From: Porticoccaceae bacterium
GTDB taxonomy: Bacteria > Pseudomonadota > Gammaproteobacteria > Pseudomonadales > Porticoccaceae
Assembly: GCA_023228865.1 (NCBI GenBank)
Contig: JALOAH010000037.1
Coordinates: 1 to 42,297, forward strand
Reading direction: 5' to 3'
DNA: 42,297 bases
Shown here: positions 32,481-40,564 of the stretch, piece after piece
Layout of the letters: every line of letters starts with the position of its first letter
How positions within the stretch are numbered: the first letter of the stretch is position 1
Made by a program: the position numbers and the translations under genes
The notes under the pieces: model-generated
What the model saw: the letters and a program-made list of their open reading frames with translations, nothing else
Told to the model about the DNA's origin: nothing
Databases searched by the model: none

Positions 32481-34469
32481 ATGGCGACACACATCACCTT
32501 GCAGGACAACAATAAAGCGCTGATGATCTGGCGGCGATTGCGACAGAAAGCAGCACTGGTTCTAACCATTGTGGCAATGGCTGCGGCGAGCGCAGCCCAT
32601 GGCAGTGAAAAGCCGAAGACTCTAGCGGGTCTGGCAACTGTCGCCGGCACAGTTGAGGCCGCCAAGCCCTTCAAGGCTGCGCAGGTGTACCTGCTCAATC
32701 TCGACAAACGGATTCAGTACATGGTCTTCACAAAAGACGGTGCCTTTGAAGCCGTGGCGCTGTTTCCCGGACGCTACCAAGTCACTGCGCGCGCCATCGG
32801 CCTGGAATCCGCCAGCCAGGAATTGACCCTGGCCGCCGATGAACACAACAGCGATCTTCGCCTCAGCATGAATGCGACGGAGGATCCGCAGCAGTTCCCC
32901 TCCTCCGTCGACCCGAAAACCGTTCGCCTCTTCAATGCTGCCGGCTGGAACGATCCTTCGGCGCCCGTGGTGTTTGGCAGTTACGACGAGATCTATCCGC
33001 CGGAGCCGGGTCGGGTCGTGCTGGAGAAAGTCTGCTTCGCCTGTCACGGCGAGAACACCTTTGCCCTGGCGCCGCGCAGCGAGGGCGAATGGGCTTATGC
33101 GGTGGATTACATGCGCGGCACCTGGCTCGGCGAGCAGAATCGCCTGAGACTCGGGGAGGGCATTCTTGCCGGCTCGGCGAGCAACTTCCACTTTGGGCTA
33201 GAGGATCGCAAGGAGGTTATTGCATACCTCACCAAACATCTCGGCCCGGACAAACCGTCCCGCGCGGTGCGCACGGATGTGCAGGTGCCCTTTGATGAAG
33301 ATGAATTGGCAAAAGCGCAGCTCATCGAGTACTACGTGGGCGACGAACTCCAGGATCGCCAGCAGACTGCAACGGTGGGCTCGGAGCTTCACGCCACCGC
33401 CACTGCGGGCGAACACATGTTGATTACCCTGCAGCTCGATGCCCAGGGCAATGTCTGGGCGGTGGATCGCGCCGTGCCTTCCCAGCTGGTGCGACTCGAT
33501 CCGCGCACAGGGGAGCAGAAATTTTACGTTCTGCCGGATCCTCGCGCTGGTGTTCACGACCTGGTCATCGACCGGCAGGGCACCATTTGGGTCACCGAGT
33601 TTACCCGCAACCCGGATGGTACGGGAGACGGCATCCCGCGCTTGATTGGTTTCAACCCAAAGACCGAGAAGTGGGAGCATATTCTCGATGCCGATCCTGA
33701 CAATGTCACGCGCAACCCCAACAAGGGGCCATTGATGGCACCAACTGTAGACTCCAAGGGCAATGTTTACATGAACTGGATGCTCAATGGCGCAATTGCG
33801 AAGTGGAATCCGGCAACAGAAAAAATGTCGGTATTTCTTATTCCAACGCCAGCGGCCACCCCCTATGGCGCCGCCATGGACGCCAACGACAATCTCTGGG
33901 TAGCGCTCTGGAATGGTGGCAAACTTGCAAAATTTGACACCAATGTGGAGCAGTGGACTGAGTTCACTCCGCCGACCTACCCCGCCAACCTGCGGCGCGG
34001 CCCAAATGCCGACTCCGCCAACAATATCTGGGTTGGTATCTGGGCGGGGGGACCGCGCCCCGGCAAAATCGCCAAGCTGGATCAAAACACCGGTCGCTGG
34101 ACTGAATGGGACATTCCCCACCGCGGCGCCCAGCCCTACGAGGCTTCTGTGGACAAGGACGACAATATCTGGTTTCCGGAAACAGGAGGGCCTGATCTGC
34201 CGTCGGTGATTGGCCGCTTCAATCCCCGCAGCGAGAAATTCACCTTTTATCCCAAAATGCAGTTCGTTGCCGACAGCTCCTGGGTGAGGCATAGCGCCGA
34301 TGGCGCCGTGTGGTATGCCCCGCGATACGGCGCTCCTCCCGGTCACAGTGGTTTTGGCGTGCTCTATCCCGACAAGGATCAGATTACAAGCCTCGCCGCC
34401 TACCCCCTGAATGGACCGCCAGGCTATGGGTTCAAGGTGTCAGAGCACAACAAAGGCAAAGATCATTGA
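32481..34469 (+). CDS. Exported c-type-heme and Vgb-like propeller protein
   Basis: This 662-residue protein has a signal peptide with a long N-region and a hydrophobic core at about 24-40 (cleavage near AHG-SE, residue 41). Residues 50-130 resemble a carboxypeptidase regulatory-like beta-sandwich (GTVEAAKPFKAAQVYLLN). A single heme-binding CFACH is at 185-189. From about 310 to 650 there are repeated ...NVWAVDR, GTIWVTEFT, NLWVALWN, NNIWVGIW and NIWFPETG units, as in virginiamycin-B-lyase-type propellers. It should act in the periplasm; the reaction is unknown. GGGAG precedes the ATG. It is fifth in the cluster, after a 186-base gap with a repeat. Confidence 0.88.
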   Translation: MATHITLQDNNKALMIWRRLRQKAALVLTIVAMAAASAAHGSEKPKTLAGLATVAGTVEAAKPFKAAQVYLLNLDKRIQYMVFTKDGAFEAVALFPGRYQVTARAIGLESASQELTLAADEHNSDLRLSMNATEDPQQFPSSVDPKTVRLFNAAGWNDPSAPVVFGSYDEIYPPEPGRVVLEKVCFACHGENTFALAPRSEGEWAYAVDYMRGTWLGEQNRLRLGEGILAGSASNFHFGLEDRKEVIAYLTKHLGPDKPSRAVRTDVQVPFDEDELAKAQLIEYYVGDELQDRQQTATVGSELHATATAGEHMLITLQLDAQGNVWAVDRAVPSQLVRLDPRTGEQKFYVLPDPRAGVHDLVIDRQGTIWVTEFTRNPDGTGDGIPRLIGFNPKTEKWEHILDADPDNVTRNPNKGPLMAPTVDSKGNVYMNWMLNGAIAKWNPATEKMSVFLIPTPAATPYGAAMDANDNLWVALWNGGKLAKFDTNVEQWTEFTPPTYPANLRRGPNADSANNIWVGIWAGGPRPGKIAKLDQNTGRWTEWDIPHRGAQPYEASVDKDDNIWFPETGGPDLPSVIGRFNPRSEKFTFYPKMQFVADSSWVRHSADGAVWYAPRYGAPPGHSGFGVLYPDKDQITSLAAYPLNGPPGYGFKVSEHNKGKDH

Positions 34470-34523
34470 CCTAACACTCACGCCCCCAATGTTCGCAACA
34501 ATCTCCAGGTTGCGGACAGCCAC

Positions 34524-34565
34524 GCGGAGTGCGGGGCAGAATATCCATTCTGCCCCGCACTCCGC
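34524..34565. terminator. Perfect 19-bp stem between convergent genes
   Basis: GCGGAGTGCGGGGCAGAAT (34524-34542) is the exact reverse complement of 34547-34565, with a loop of ATCC. It lies between the propeller gene (stop 34469) and ahpF (stop 34582) and should fold strongly in both transcripts. There is no U-tract on either side. Confidence 0.65.
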
Positions 34566-34581
34566 CAATAGCAGCGATCAA

Positions 34582-36171
34582 TCAGGCCGCTTCCTCTTCC
34601 TTGACAATCGCGCCGCTAGCGTCTTCCACCTGCTCGCGAATCAGGTAATCAAAAGCACCTAAAGACGCGGTGGCGCCGCTGCCCATGGCAATAATGATCT
34701 GCTTGAAGGGCAGATTGACGACATCGCCAGCGGCAAACACGCCGGGAACCGAGGTCTCACCTTTTGCGCCAATAACAATTTCACCGCTGCGGCTCAACTC
34801 CATATCACCTTTTAACCACTCTGTGTTGGGCACTAGGCCGATCTGGACAAAAATACCCGCCACAGCGATGGCGCCTGTTTCACCGCTGGTTCGATCGGTA
34901 TAGGTGAGGCCGGTAACGCGCTCGCCGTCGCCAATCACTGCCGTAGTTGCGGCATGGGTGACAATGGTGATATTGCCCATGGCTTTTGCCTTGCGAATCA
35001 GCACCTCGTCAGCGCGCAAGGTATCGGCAAATTCCAGCACAGTAACCTGTTTGACAATCCCGGCGAGATCAATGGCCGCCTCGATGCCGGAGTTGCCGCC
35101 GCCAATCACAGCCACAGACTTGCCTTTAAACAACGGACCGTCGCAGTGGGGGCAGTAGGCAACGCCCTTGCCACGATACTCCTGTTCGCCGGGCACATGC
35201 ATTTCCCGCCAGCGGGCGCCGGTGGCAATGATCACTGCGCGACTTTTAAGGGTAGCGCCGCTGTCCAGATCGATTTCCACCAGGCGCTCGCGACGCAATT
35301 TTGCCGCCCTCTCCTCGGTGATGATATCCACCGCGTAATCGCGGACATGCTCTTCAAGACCGGCCACCAGTTTTGGGCCTTCGGTTTTTTTCACGGAAAT
35401 AAAGTTTTCGATGCCAACCGTGTCCAGCACCTGGCCGCCAAAGCGTTCGGCGACTATGCCCGTGCGAATCCCTTTGCGCGCTGCATAGATAGCTGCCGCT
35501 GCGCCAGCGGGACCACCGCCAACCACCAATAAATCGTAGGGCGCTTTTTCCGCCAACTTGGCTGCCTTGCGTTTTGCCGCGCCGGTATCCACTTTGTTGA
35601 CAATTTCCGCCAGCGTCATGCGCCCCTGGCCAAACGGCTGGCCGTTGAGATAAACACTGGGCACCGCCATCACCTTGCGACTGTCGACCTCGTCCTGAAA
35701 GAGGGCGCCGTCGATCATGGTATGGCTGATATTGGGGTTTAGGGTCGCCATTAAATTCAATGCCTGAACTACATCGGGGCAATTCTGGCAGGACAGCGAT
35801 ACATAGGTTTCAAAGCGAAATTCCCCCTGCAGCCCTTCAATTTGCTCAATCAGCGCCGCCTCCGTTTTTGGCGGGTGACCGCCGCTGTGCAACAGCGCCA
35901 GCACCAGCGAACTAAATTCGTGCCCCAGGGGTATGCCGGCAAACGCCACTCGCGGGCTGATACCCGCAGGGGCAATCTCCATGCTGGGAATGCGCGGATT
36001 GGCACCGTTTTCGGCAAGGGAAATTTTTTCCGAGAGACCGCTGAGTTCACGCACAAGAGCGCGCAGTTCGACGGCTTTTTCCGAATCATCTGCAGTCAGA
36101 ATAATCTCGATGGGTGAGACCAGCGCCTGCAGATAACTGCTTAATTGCTGCTTGAGATGAGTATCTAACAT
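34582..36171 (-). CDS. ahpF: Alkyl hydroperoxide reductase subunit F
   Basis: AhpF is the flavoprotein that passes electrons from NADH to AhpC. The 529-residue protein has an N-terminal glutaredoxin-like part with the CQNC pair ([14 protein letters not shown]), then FAD and NAD domains ([19 protein letters not shown] and [18 protein letters not shown]) and the redox CPHC in [11 protein letters not shown]. The C-terminal [21 protein letters not shown] is the FAD-contact motif. It is intact and follows ahpC. Its ribosome-binding region is tandemly duplicated. Confidence 0.97.
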   Translation of the reverse strand: MLDTHLKQQLSSYLQALVSPIEIILTADDSEKAVELRALVRELSGLSEKISLAENGANPRIPSMEIAPAGISPRVAFAGIPLGHEFSSLVLALLHSGGHPPKTEAALIEQIEGLQGEFRFETYVSLSCQNCPDVVQALNLMATLNPNISHTMIDGALFQDEVDSRKVMAVPSVYLNGQPFGQGRMTLAEIVNKVDTGAAKRKAAKLAEKAPYDLLVVGGGPAGAAAAIYAARKGIRTGIVAERFGGQVLDTVGIENFISVKKTEGPKLVAGLEEHVRDYAVDIITEERAAKLRRERLVEIDLDSGATLKSRAVIIATGARWREMHVPGEQEYRGKGVAYCPHCDGPLFKGKSVAVIGGGNSGIEAAIDLAGIVKQVTVLEFADTLRADEVLIRKAKAMGNITIVTHAATTAVIGDGERVTGLTYTDRTSGETGAIAVAGIFVQIGLVPNTEWLKGDMELSRSGEIVIGAKGETSVPGVFAAGDVVNLPFKQIIIAMGSGATASLGAFDYLIREQVEDASGAIVKEEEAA

Positions 36172-36199
36172 GGGAGTTTCCTGAATGAGAGTTTCCTGA
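36170..36199 (-). repeat. Tandem 15-bp repeat carrying the ahpF ribosome-binding site
   Basis: On the minus strand TCAGGAAACTCTCAT (36199-36185) is followed directly by TCAGGAAACTCCCAT (36184-36170), one mismatch apart, and the second unit ends in the ahpF ATG at 36171. Both copies contain AGGAAA, so two possible Shine-Dalgarno sites are 15 bases apart. Confidence 0.8.
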
Positions 36200-36254
36200 A
36201 ATACAGTGAACGCTTTGAGCGCTCCAGCTTTGAAGCGCGATGTGGCAATAGGGT

Positions 36255-36278
36255 TGCCGCACCTGTGCAGGTGCGGCA
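36255..36278 (-). terminator. Perfect hairpin between ahpC and ahpF
   Basis: The palindrome TGCCGCACCTG-TG-CAGGTGCGGCA, 11 base pairs around two bases, starts 11 bases after the ahpC stop. No U-tract follows in the direction of transcription. It may reduce ahpF expression relative to ahpC, or stabilise ahpC mRNA, which is consistent with AhpC being needed in excess. Confidence 0.55.
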
Positions 36279-36288
36279 GTGGCCAGAC

Positions 36289-36855
36289 TTAGATTTTGCC
36301 GACAAGATCCAGGGACGGCGCCAAGGTGGCTTCCCCCTGCTGCCATTTTGCCGGGCAGACTTCGCCGGGGTGCTCGGCCACATACTGGGCGGCTTTCAGC
36401 TTGCGCATCAGATCTTTGGCATCGCGGCCAATACCTTCGGCGGTTACTTCAGACGCCTGAATAATGCCCTGGGGATCGACAATAAAAGTGGCTCTGTCTG
36501 CCAGCCCCTGATCCTCGCGCATGACACCAAAATTTCTGGTGATGGTGCCTGTGGGGTCGCCGATCATGGTGTACTGAATTTTGGCGATAGTCTCTGAGGC
36601 ATCGTGCCAGGCCTTGTGGGTGAAATGGGTATCCGTGGAGACCGAATAGACCTCAACACCCATTTGCTGGAGCTCTTCGTAATGATCGGCAACATCCCCC
36701 AGCTCGGTGGGGCAGACAAAGGTAAAATCGGCCGGGTAAAAGAAAAACACCGCCCACTGGCCTTTGACATCGGCATCGCTGACTTCAACAAATTGTCCCT
36801 GCTTGAACGCCTGGGCTTTGAAAGGTTTGATCTCAGTATTGATTGCTTGTGACAT
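36289..36855 (-). CDS. ahpC: Alkyl hydroperoxide reductase subunit C (peroxiredoxin)
   Basis: AhpC is a typical 2-Cys peroxiredoxin that reduces organic peroxides, H2O2 and peroxynitrite, recycled by AhpF. The peroxidatic Cys is C48 in [10 protein letters not shown] and the resolving Cys is C167 in GEVCPAKW. The length is 188 (E. coli 187). AGGAG lies six bases before the ATG but is inside a perfect inverted repeat (separate entry). The gene is the first of ahpC-ahpF, and its upstream region is AT-rich, suitable for an OxyR site, but I could not match the OxyR consensus. Confidence 0.97.
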   Translation of the reverse strand: MSQAINTEIKPFKAQAFKQGQFVEVSDADVKGQWAVFFFYPADFTFVCPTELGDVADHYEELQQMGVEVYSVSTDTHFTHKAWHDASETIAKIQYTMIGDPTGTITRNFGVMREDQGLADRATFIVDPQGIIQASEVTAEGIGRDAKDLMRKLKAAQYVAEHPGEVCPAKWQQGEATLAPSLDLVGKI

Positions 36856-36858
36856 GGG

Positions 36859-36901
36859 TAACTCCTGTGCGTCGGGGGGTTAGTTGTTGCTACAGGAGTT
36901 A
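36859..36901 (-). promoter_or_regulatory. Leader hairpin that would sequester the ahpC ribosome-binding site
   Basis: On the minus strand TAACTCCTGT (36901-36892) pairs perfectly with ACAGGAGTTA (36868-36859), a 10-base stem with a 23-base loop. The AGGAG Shine-Dalgarno lies within the second arm, and the AUG follows three bases after the stem. If transcription starts upstream (a TATAAC on the minus strand at about 36926-36921 is a candidate -10), the leader would contain the whole stem. A nearer TATTCT -10 would start inside the stem, so the promoter must be mapped. Confidence 0.6.
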
Positions 36902-36975
36902 GAATAGGGCACGGCTTGTTATATTTAAAATTAATTATGGCTAATATATCGATAGTGAAAATAATTTAGGATCAA

Positions 36976-36995
36976 GCCACTCGAATTCAAGTGGC
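36976..36995 (-). terminator. Hairpin at the end of the methyltransferase gene
   Basis: GCCACT and AGTGGC flank an EcoRI-like GAATTC core, nearly perfectly palindromic over 20 bases and overlapping the stop codon at 36987. It could end the methyltransferase transcript before ahpC. The U-tract is poor. Confidence 0.35.
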
Positions 36996-38267
36996 GACCT
37001 CGGCAACGGCTTGTTTCGCGTTGATCTTTTTGGTGTTGCTTTCGATAGCGTTCAGCAGTGCAACCAATGAGCGCCCAACGGCATAAGCCAGGTTTACCGG
37101 AACTGCATTGCCTATTTGCTTGTACTGTGCCGTCAACGGCCCGGAAAATGCCCAGTCATCGGGGAAAGTCTGGATTCTTGCATATTCTCTGACGGTTAAA
37201 GGCCGGGTTTCGTCAGGGTGGCAGCGTTCCGTCTGTTTCTGAGCCGGCGCGCAGGTCAGCGTCAGGCTGGGTTCGTCCCAGGCCAATCTCCGCGCCATGC
37301 CGGTTTTGCCGCCTCCGAGAAAATAACTGTTTTTCATGTATTCTCTTTGTATGTGGTCAGGCAAATCCCGCCAATATCCCCCCTGGGGCACCATGGACAA
37401 TATTTCTTTTTTGCGCGCCGGGTATTGTTGCCCATTGGAAGCCGGAACCTCGCTGTCATAGAGTTCACCGGCCTTAAGGGCATCCCGCATGGTCATGATT
37501 CTGGTGTAGGGTGATGGCCAGTTGAAGGACACTTTCGGTGATAAATCCTTTCTTATACCAATCAAAAAAAGGCGCTCCCGTTTTTGGGGAACCTGATAAA
37601 ACACCGCTTTCAACACCCTTGGCTCCACCAGTTCATAGCCCAACTCATCAATGACATCCATTATGGCTTTTATGGTTTTGCCATTTTCATGCTTTAAAAG
37701 GCCACGGACATTTTCCGCCACGATCACTTTTGGGTTGGTTTCTTTGACGGCGCGTGCAAATTCAAAAAACAATGTTCCCCTGGTATCCTCAAACCCAAGT
37801 TTTTTCCCTGCGTAGGAAAATGCCTGGCAGGGAAAACCACCTGAGAGAATATCGATCTGGTTGTATAGCCTTGAAAAATCCAGCTGCGAGATATCCCCCT
37901 CAACTACATTCCAGTTGGGGCGATTGAATCTCAACGTGTTGCAGGCATGTTTGTCAATTTCATTAAAAAGAACACCATCGAACCCCGCCTTTTCCATACC
38001 CACTGCCAGACCGCCAGCACCGGCAAACAGCTCGATGGACTTGTAGCGTCTTTTCGGTTTTATGACGAGTTCTTTTTCCCAGCTACTGCTGAACAACAAC
38101 TGAGCCTGTTCCAAATGCTCAAGCTGGGAGCGGTGATAGACGCGATAATTGTTTTCAGGATGACGCTGGGGAACCAGGGTGCCATTGTTATCCCACCGCC
38201 TTAAGGTTTCTTTGGAAACACTGAGAATATCGGCAACCTGGGCAATGGTATAAAATTCTGGCGACAT
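36987..38267 (-). CDS. DNA (cytosine-5) methyltransferase with N-terminal MerR-type HTH
   Basis: The 426-residue protein from the ATG at 38267 has two parts. Residues 1-60 form a MerR-type HTH (YTIAQVADILSVSKETLRRW). Residues 75 onward are a C5-methyltransferase with motif I (ELFAGAGGLAVG), motif IV with catalytic C147 (GGFPCQAFS), motif VI (VAENVRG), motif VIII (QKRERLFLIG), motif IX (RPLTVREYARIQTFPDDW) and motif X (QIGNAVPVN). Its partner is an Eco47II-like nuclease, so the methylated site is probably GGNCC (inference). The HTH may repress the system. A longer ATG (38318) is possible but lacks support. Codon usage is AT-richer than in flanking genes. Confidence 0.93.
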   Translation of the reverse strand: MSPEFYTIAQVADILSVSKETLRRWDNNGTLVPQRHPENNYRVYHRSQLEHLEQAQLLFSSSWEKELVIKPKRRYKSIELFAGAGGLAVGMEKAGFDGVLFNEIDKHACNTLRFNRPNWNVVEGDISQLDFSRLYNQIDILSGGFPCQAFSYAGKKLGFEDTRGTLFFEFARAVKETNPKVIVAENVRGLLKHENGKTIKAIMDVIDELGYELVEPRVLKAVFYQVPQKRERLFLIGIRKDLSPKVSFNWPSPYTRIMTMRDALKAGELYDSEVPASNGQQYPARKKEILSMVPQGGYWRDLPDHIQREYMKNSYFLGGGKTGMARRLAWDEPSLTLTCAPAQKQTERCHPDETRPLTVREYARIQTFPDDWAFSGPLTAQYKQIGNAVPVNLAYAVGRSLVALLNAIESNTKKINAKQAVAEVAT

Positions 38268-38281
38268 GAGATGATTCTCAT
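38266..38281 (-). promoter_or_regulatory. Small dyad over the methyltransferase start codon
   Basis: ATGAG (38266-38270) and CTCAT (38277-38281) form an inverted repeat across the start codon at 38267 of the methyltransferase. It could be a site for the protein's own HTH or a weak RNA hairpin over the start. The arms are only five bases, so chance is possible. Confidence 0.3.
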
Positions 38282-38346
38282 ATGAAATGTGGGCAACGAA
38301 ATGCACTGTACATAACAACAGTTAAAAAATCAAACATTAGTCATGG

Positions 38347-39069
38347 TTATTTTTTGTAGGCGGTATCGAAATAGGCATAGAATGAGGATTTATCAGCAAG
38401 ACGATAATTTGCTTTACCCTCTTCTTTAAATATTTTTTCAATCACCGCTGGCAGCACTCGATATAAATTTTCAAGGGCATTTTCTTCACCGGTTACCAGG
38501 CTGTAAAAACTAGCGCCGTCTATTTCTCGAATGGCTTCATTCTGTTGACATCTCTTGCCTTTATCCTTGTCGGACGGCTGAAACAGCTCATCGTACCTGT
38601 CAGGTTTTTTGGGAATAATGGCAACAAAATAGGCAGTAAAGCCTTTATAGACGCTGTTTTTCGGTTCAACCAATCTTTCCAGTGAATAATACTGATCCGC
38701 CAGCTTGCCGCCGCTGACGGTGTTATATTTGTTTTTGACTTCAGCGATAATTTTCTTCTTTTGGCAAACCAGATCGACGACCGAGCCTTTACCCTTGTCT
38801 TCCCAGCCAGCCACACTACCGAGAATCTTCTGGTGGAGATCGCCAATATGGTTTTGCAGGGTTTTCTGACATTGGCGAATGATTTCTGATTCCTTCCAGG
38901 TTTTATGATCCACCTCAAAGGCAACTGACTCAAATAGGGCGGCAAATGGGTCAATGACATTCTTGGCAAAACTCTGCTCGGCCTCGGCTTTGCGAGTACG
39001 ACCAATGTTGAGAACATTTTTGACCAGGGTTTTAAGGGTTTCATCGCTTATATAAGTTAGATAGCTCAT
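38347..39069 (-). CDS. Type II restriction endonuclease, Eco47II family
   Basis: The 240-residue protein begins MSYLTYISDETLKTLVKNVL and contains KNVIDPFAALFESVAFEVDH, which match the Eco47II (GGNCC) endonuclease family. A nuclease-like core is seen as GSVVDLVCQKKKIIAEVKNK (a D...ExK pattern). It starts before the methyltransferase on the same strand, with a gap of about 79 bases. No separate controller (C) protein is present. AT-rich codon use suggests acquisition. Confidence is lower for the exact recognition site than for the family. Confidence 0.85.
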   Translation of the reverse strand: MSYLTYISDETLKTLVKNVLNIGRTRKAEAEQSFAKNVIDPFAALFESVAFEVDHKTWKESEIIRQCQKTLQNHIGDLHQKILGSVAGWEDKGKGSVVDLVCQKKKIIAEVKNKYNTVSGGKLADQYYSLERLVEPKNSVYKGFTAYFVAIIPKKPDRYDELFQPSDKDKGKRCQQNEAIREIDGASFYSLVTGEENALENLYRVLPAVIEKIFKEEGKANYRLADKSSFYAYFDTAYKK

Positions 39070-39109
39070 GGTTTTCTCATATTTTTACAGCTAAAAAGGG
39101 TTGGGCTGC

Positions 39110-39343
39110 CTATTTATCGATATTATCCAGATAGCGGAAGAAATCGGGATTGGCGCCAAAGCGCTTGACCACCTCCTGCTGCTCGGGCTGAGCGGTATAA
39201 AAGGACGGTGGCACTCCCAAAACCGCCACAAGAATGAGCGCCAGATATAGCAGCGTCCCTGGGGTGGCCTCCACCATAACAGACTTTGTCCGTCCTGCCA
39301 CACTGAGTGCGGCTGCCGCAGCCACGACAAAATTCTGTGGCAA
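39110..39343 (-). CDS. Small membrane protein next to nnrS
   Basis: A 77-codon frame directly downstream of nnrS has a hydrophobic segment (TLLYLALILVAVLGVPPSFY) and a soluble tail ending in VKRFGANPDFFRYLDNIDK. The first possible start, at 39343, is TTG, and the ATG further in (MVEATPG) would still keep the membrane segment. I cannot choose. The frame begins seven bases after the nnrS stop, which suggests coupling. I do not recognise the family. Confidence 0.5.
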   Translation of the reverse strand: MPQNFVVAAAAALSVAGRTKSVMVEATPGTLLYLALILVAVLGVPPSFYTAQPEQQEVVKRFGANPDFFRYLDNIDK

Positions 39344-39349
39344 TAAATT

Positions 39350-40564
39350 TCAGCCAGGCTGACTGTCAATTCTGGGTTTGGTCAGAATTGGCACATAAAC
39401 CACTATAAAAAGTGCAAAGGCAGCTATCCAGGCCACCTGGGCAATGCCGATCCAAAGGTCATAGTTTGCCGGCCAAAACAGCGGCAAAATGACTCTGGCG
39501 ACAATGGCGATCGTCATCAGCACCAGCGACACCCTTACCAGCACCGGCACTTCGTGGATGCTGCGCCCGGTGTGTCCAAGCGCCACACGGGACATCATCG
39601 ACAAGGTAATAAAAGCGATGCCACCAACGGCAAAGGCATGGAGGATCAGATAACTGGATATCGGCATCCAAGGGGTAAGTGCAGCCATCAGAAAGCCGAG
39701 ATCAATGACCAACAGCGCAACATAGAGGCTCCACAACAGCGGTTTTTTCCACATGCCGCCCGTATACCAGTTGATCAAACGAAGGGTCTGGCAAACAAAA
39801 ACCCATGCCGCCAGTGCCGCGATCAATTGAAAGTCGGCATTGGCAAGGCTGCAGATGGCATAGGCAATAAAACCGCCAATTACGGCACGGTCAAGAAATC
39901 CTGATTGCCTGAGGGTGAGCGGATAACCGACGCCACGTTCCATAAAAAACGGCACCACTCTCCGCCCCATAATCAGAATGAGCATGATAACCAGATAAAA
40001 AGCGGCGTAGAGACTTTTCGACACCAACCACTGATTTTGCTGAACCAGGCCGATGACAAACCCCAGCTCTCCCAGTGCAAGAAGGCTTACCACCGCCATA
40101 ATGCCCGCCTGACGCCACTGGCGAACCCTGACGATTTTTTCACCGATATTGACCACAAAGGTGAGCAAAAAGGCCACATTGAACAGGGCGCCAACCAGCA
40201 GGGCATCGCCGCCAATGGCAAACAACAGCCGGGCAATCAGCCAGAACACCACGATAAGCCCCAACTGCTTGCCCGCTGCGGTTTGCTGGCCTGTCCAGGT
40301 TTTTACGGAGGTCAGCAGAAATCCGGCAATGACTGCCGTGGCGTAACCAAAGATCATTTCGTGGCCATGCCACTGAAAGGGCGTAAGCTGGCCGTGATCA
40401 AAGGCAATAATACCTGGATAGATCAACCCCCAAAGCCCCATGTTGAGCACGGCAAAGATGGCGGCGAGGAGAAAGAAAGGACGAAAACCGAGATTGAACA
40501 GGGAAAATTCCGGCTGCGGAGGTTTCTGGTGCGTGGCTTTTGGATCGTGGAAATTGACGCTCAT
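39350..40564 (-). CDS. NnrS-family membrane protein
   Basis: NnrS is a polytopic heme- and copper-containing membrane protein linked to nitric-oxide stress in denitrifiers. The 404-residue protein has about 12 hydrophobic segments, the N-terminal FSLFNLGFRPFFLLAAIFA, HGHEMIFGYATAVIAGFLLT with conserved histidines, GRRVVPFFMERG and the C-terminal HAFAVGGIAFITLSMMSRVA and LGHTGRSI regions. The start at 40564 has GGAG at 8 bases; an upstream in-frame ATG is not supported. It is divergent from a double-TetR regulator. No denitrification genes are in the window. Confidence 0.92.
   Translation of the reverse strand: MSVNFHDPKATHQKPPQPEFSLFNLGFRPFFLLAAIFAVLNMGLWGLIYPGIIAFDHGQLTPFQWHGHEMIFGYATAVIAGFLLTSVKTWTGQQTAAGKQLGLIVVFWLIARLLFAIGGDALLVGALFNVAFLLTFVVNIGEKIVRVRQWRQAGIMAVVSLLALGELGFVIGLVQQNQWLVSKSLYAAFYLVIMLILIMGRRVVPFFMERGVGYPLTLRQSGFLDRAVIGGFIAYAICSLANADFQLIAALAAWVFVCQTLRLINWYTGGMWKKPLLWSLYVALLVIDLGFLMAALTPWMPISSYLILHAFAVGGIAFITLSMMSRVALGHTGRSIHEVPVLVRVSLVLMTIAIVARVILPLFWPANYDLWIGIAQVAWIAAFALFIVVYVPILTKPRIDSQPG

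Noticed and set aside
33198..34346. 382-codon minus-strand frame opposite the propeller gene
   Set aside because: Antisense to repeated propeller codons; no recognisable domain.
36902..36970. OxyR binding site upstream of ahpC
   Set aside because: The stretch is AT-rich and well placed, but I could not align four ATAG/CTAT half-sites at correct spacing.
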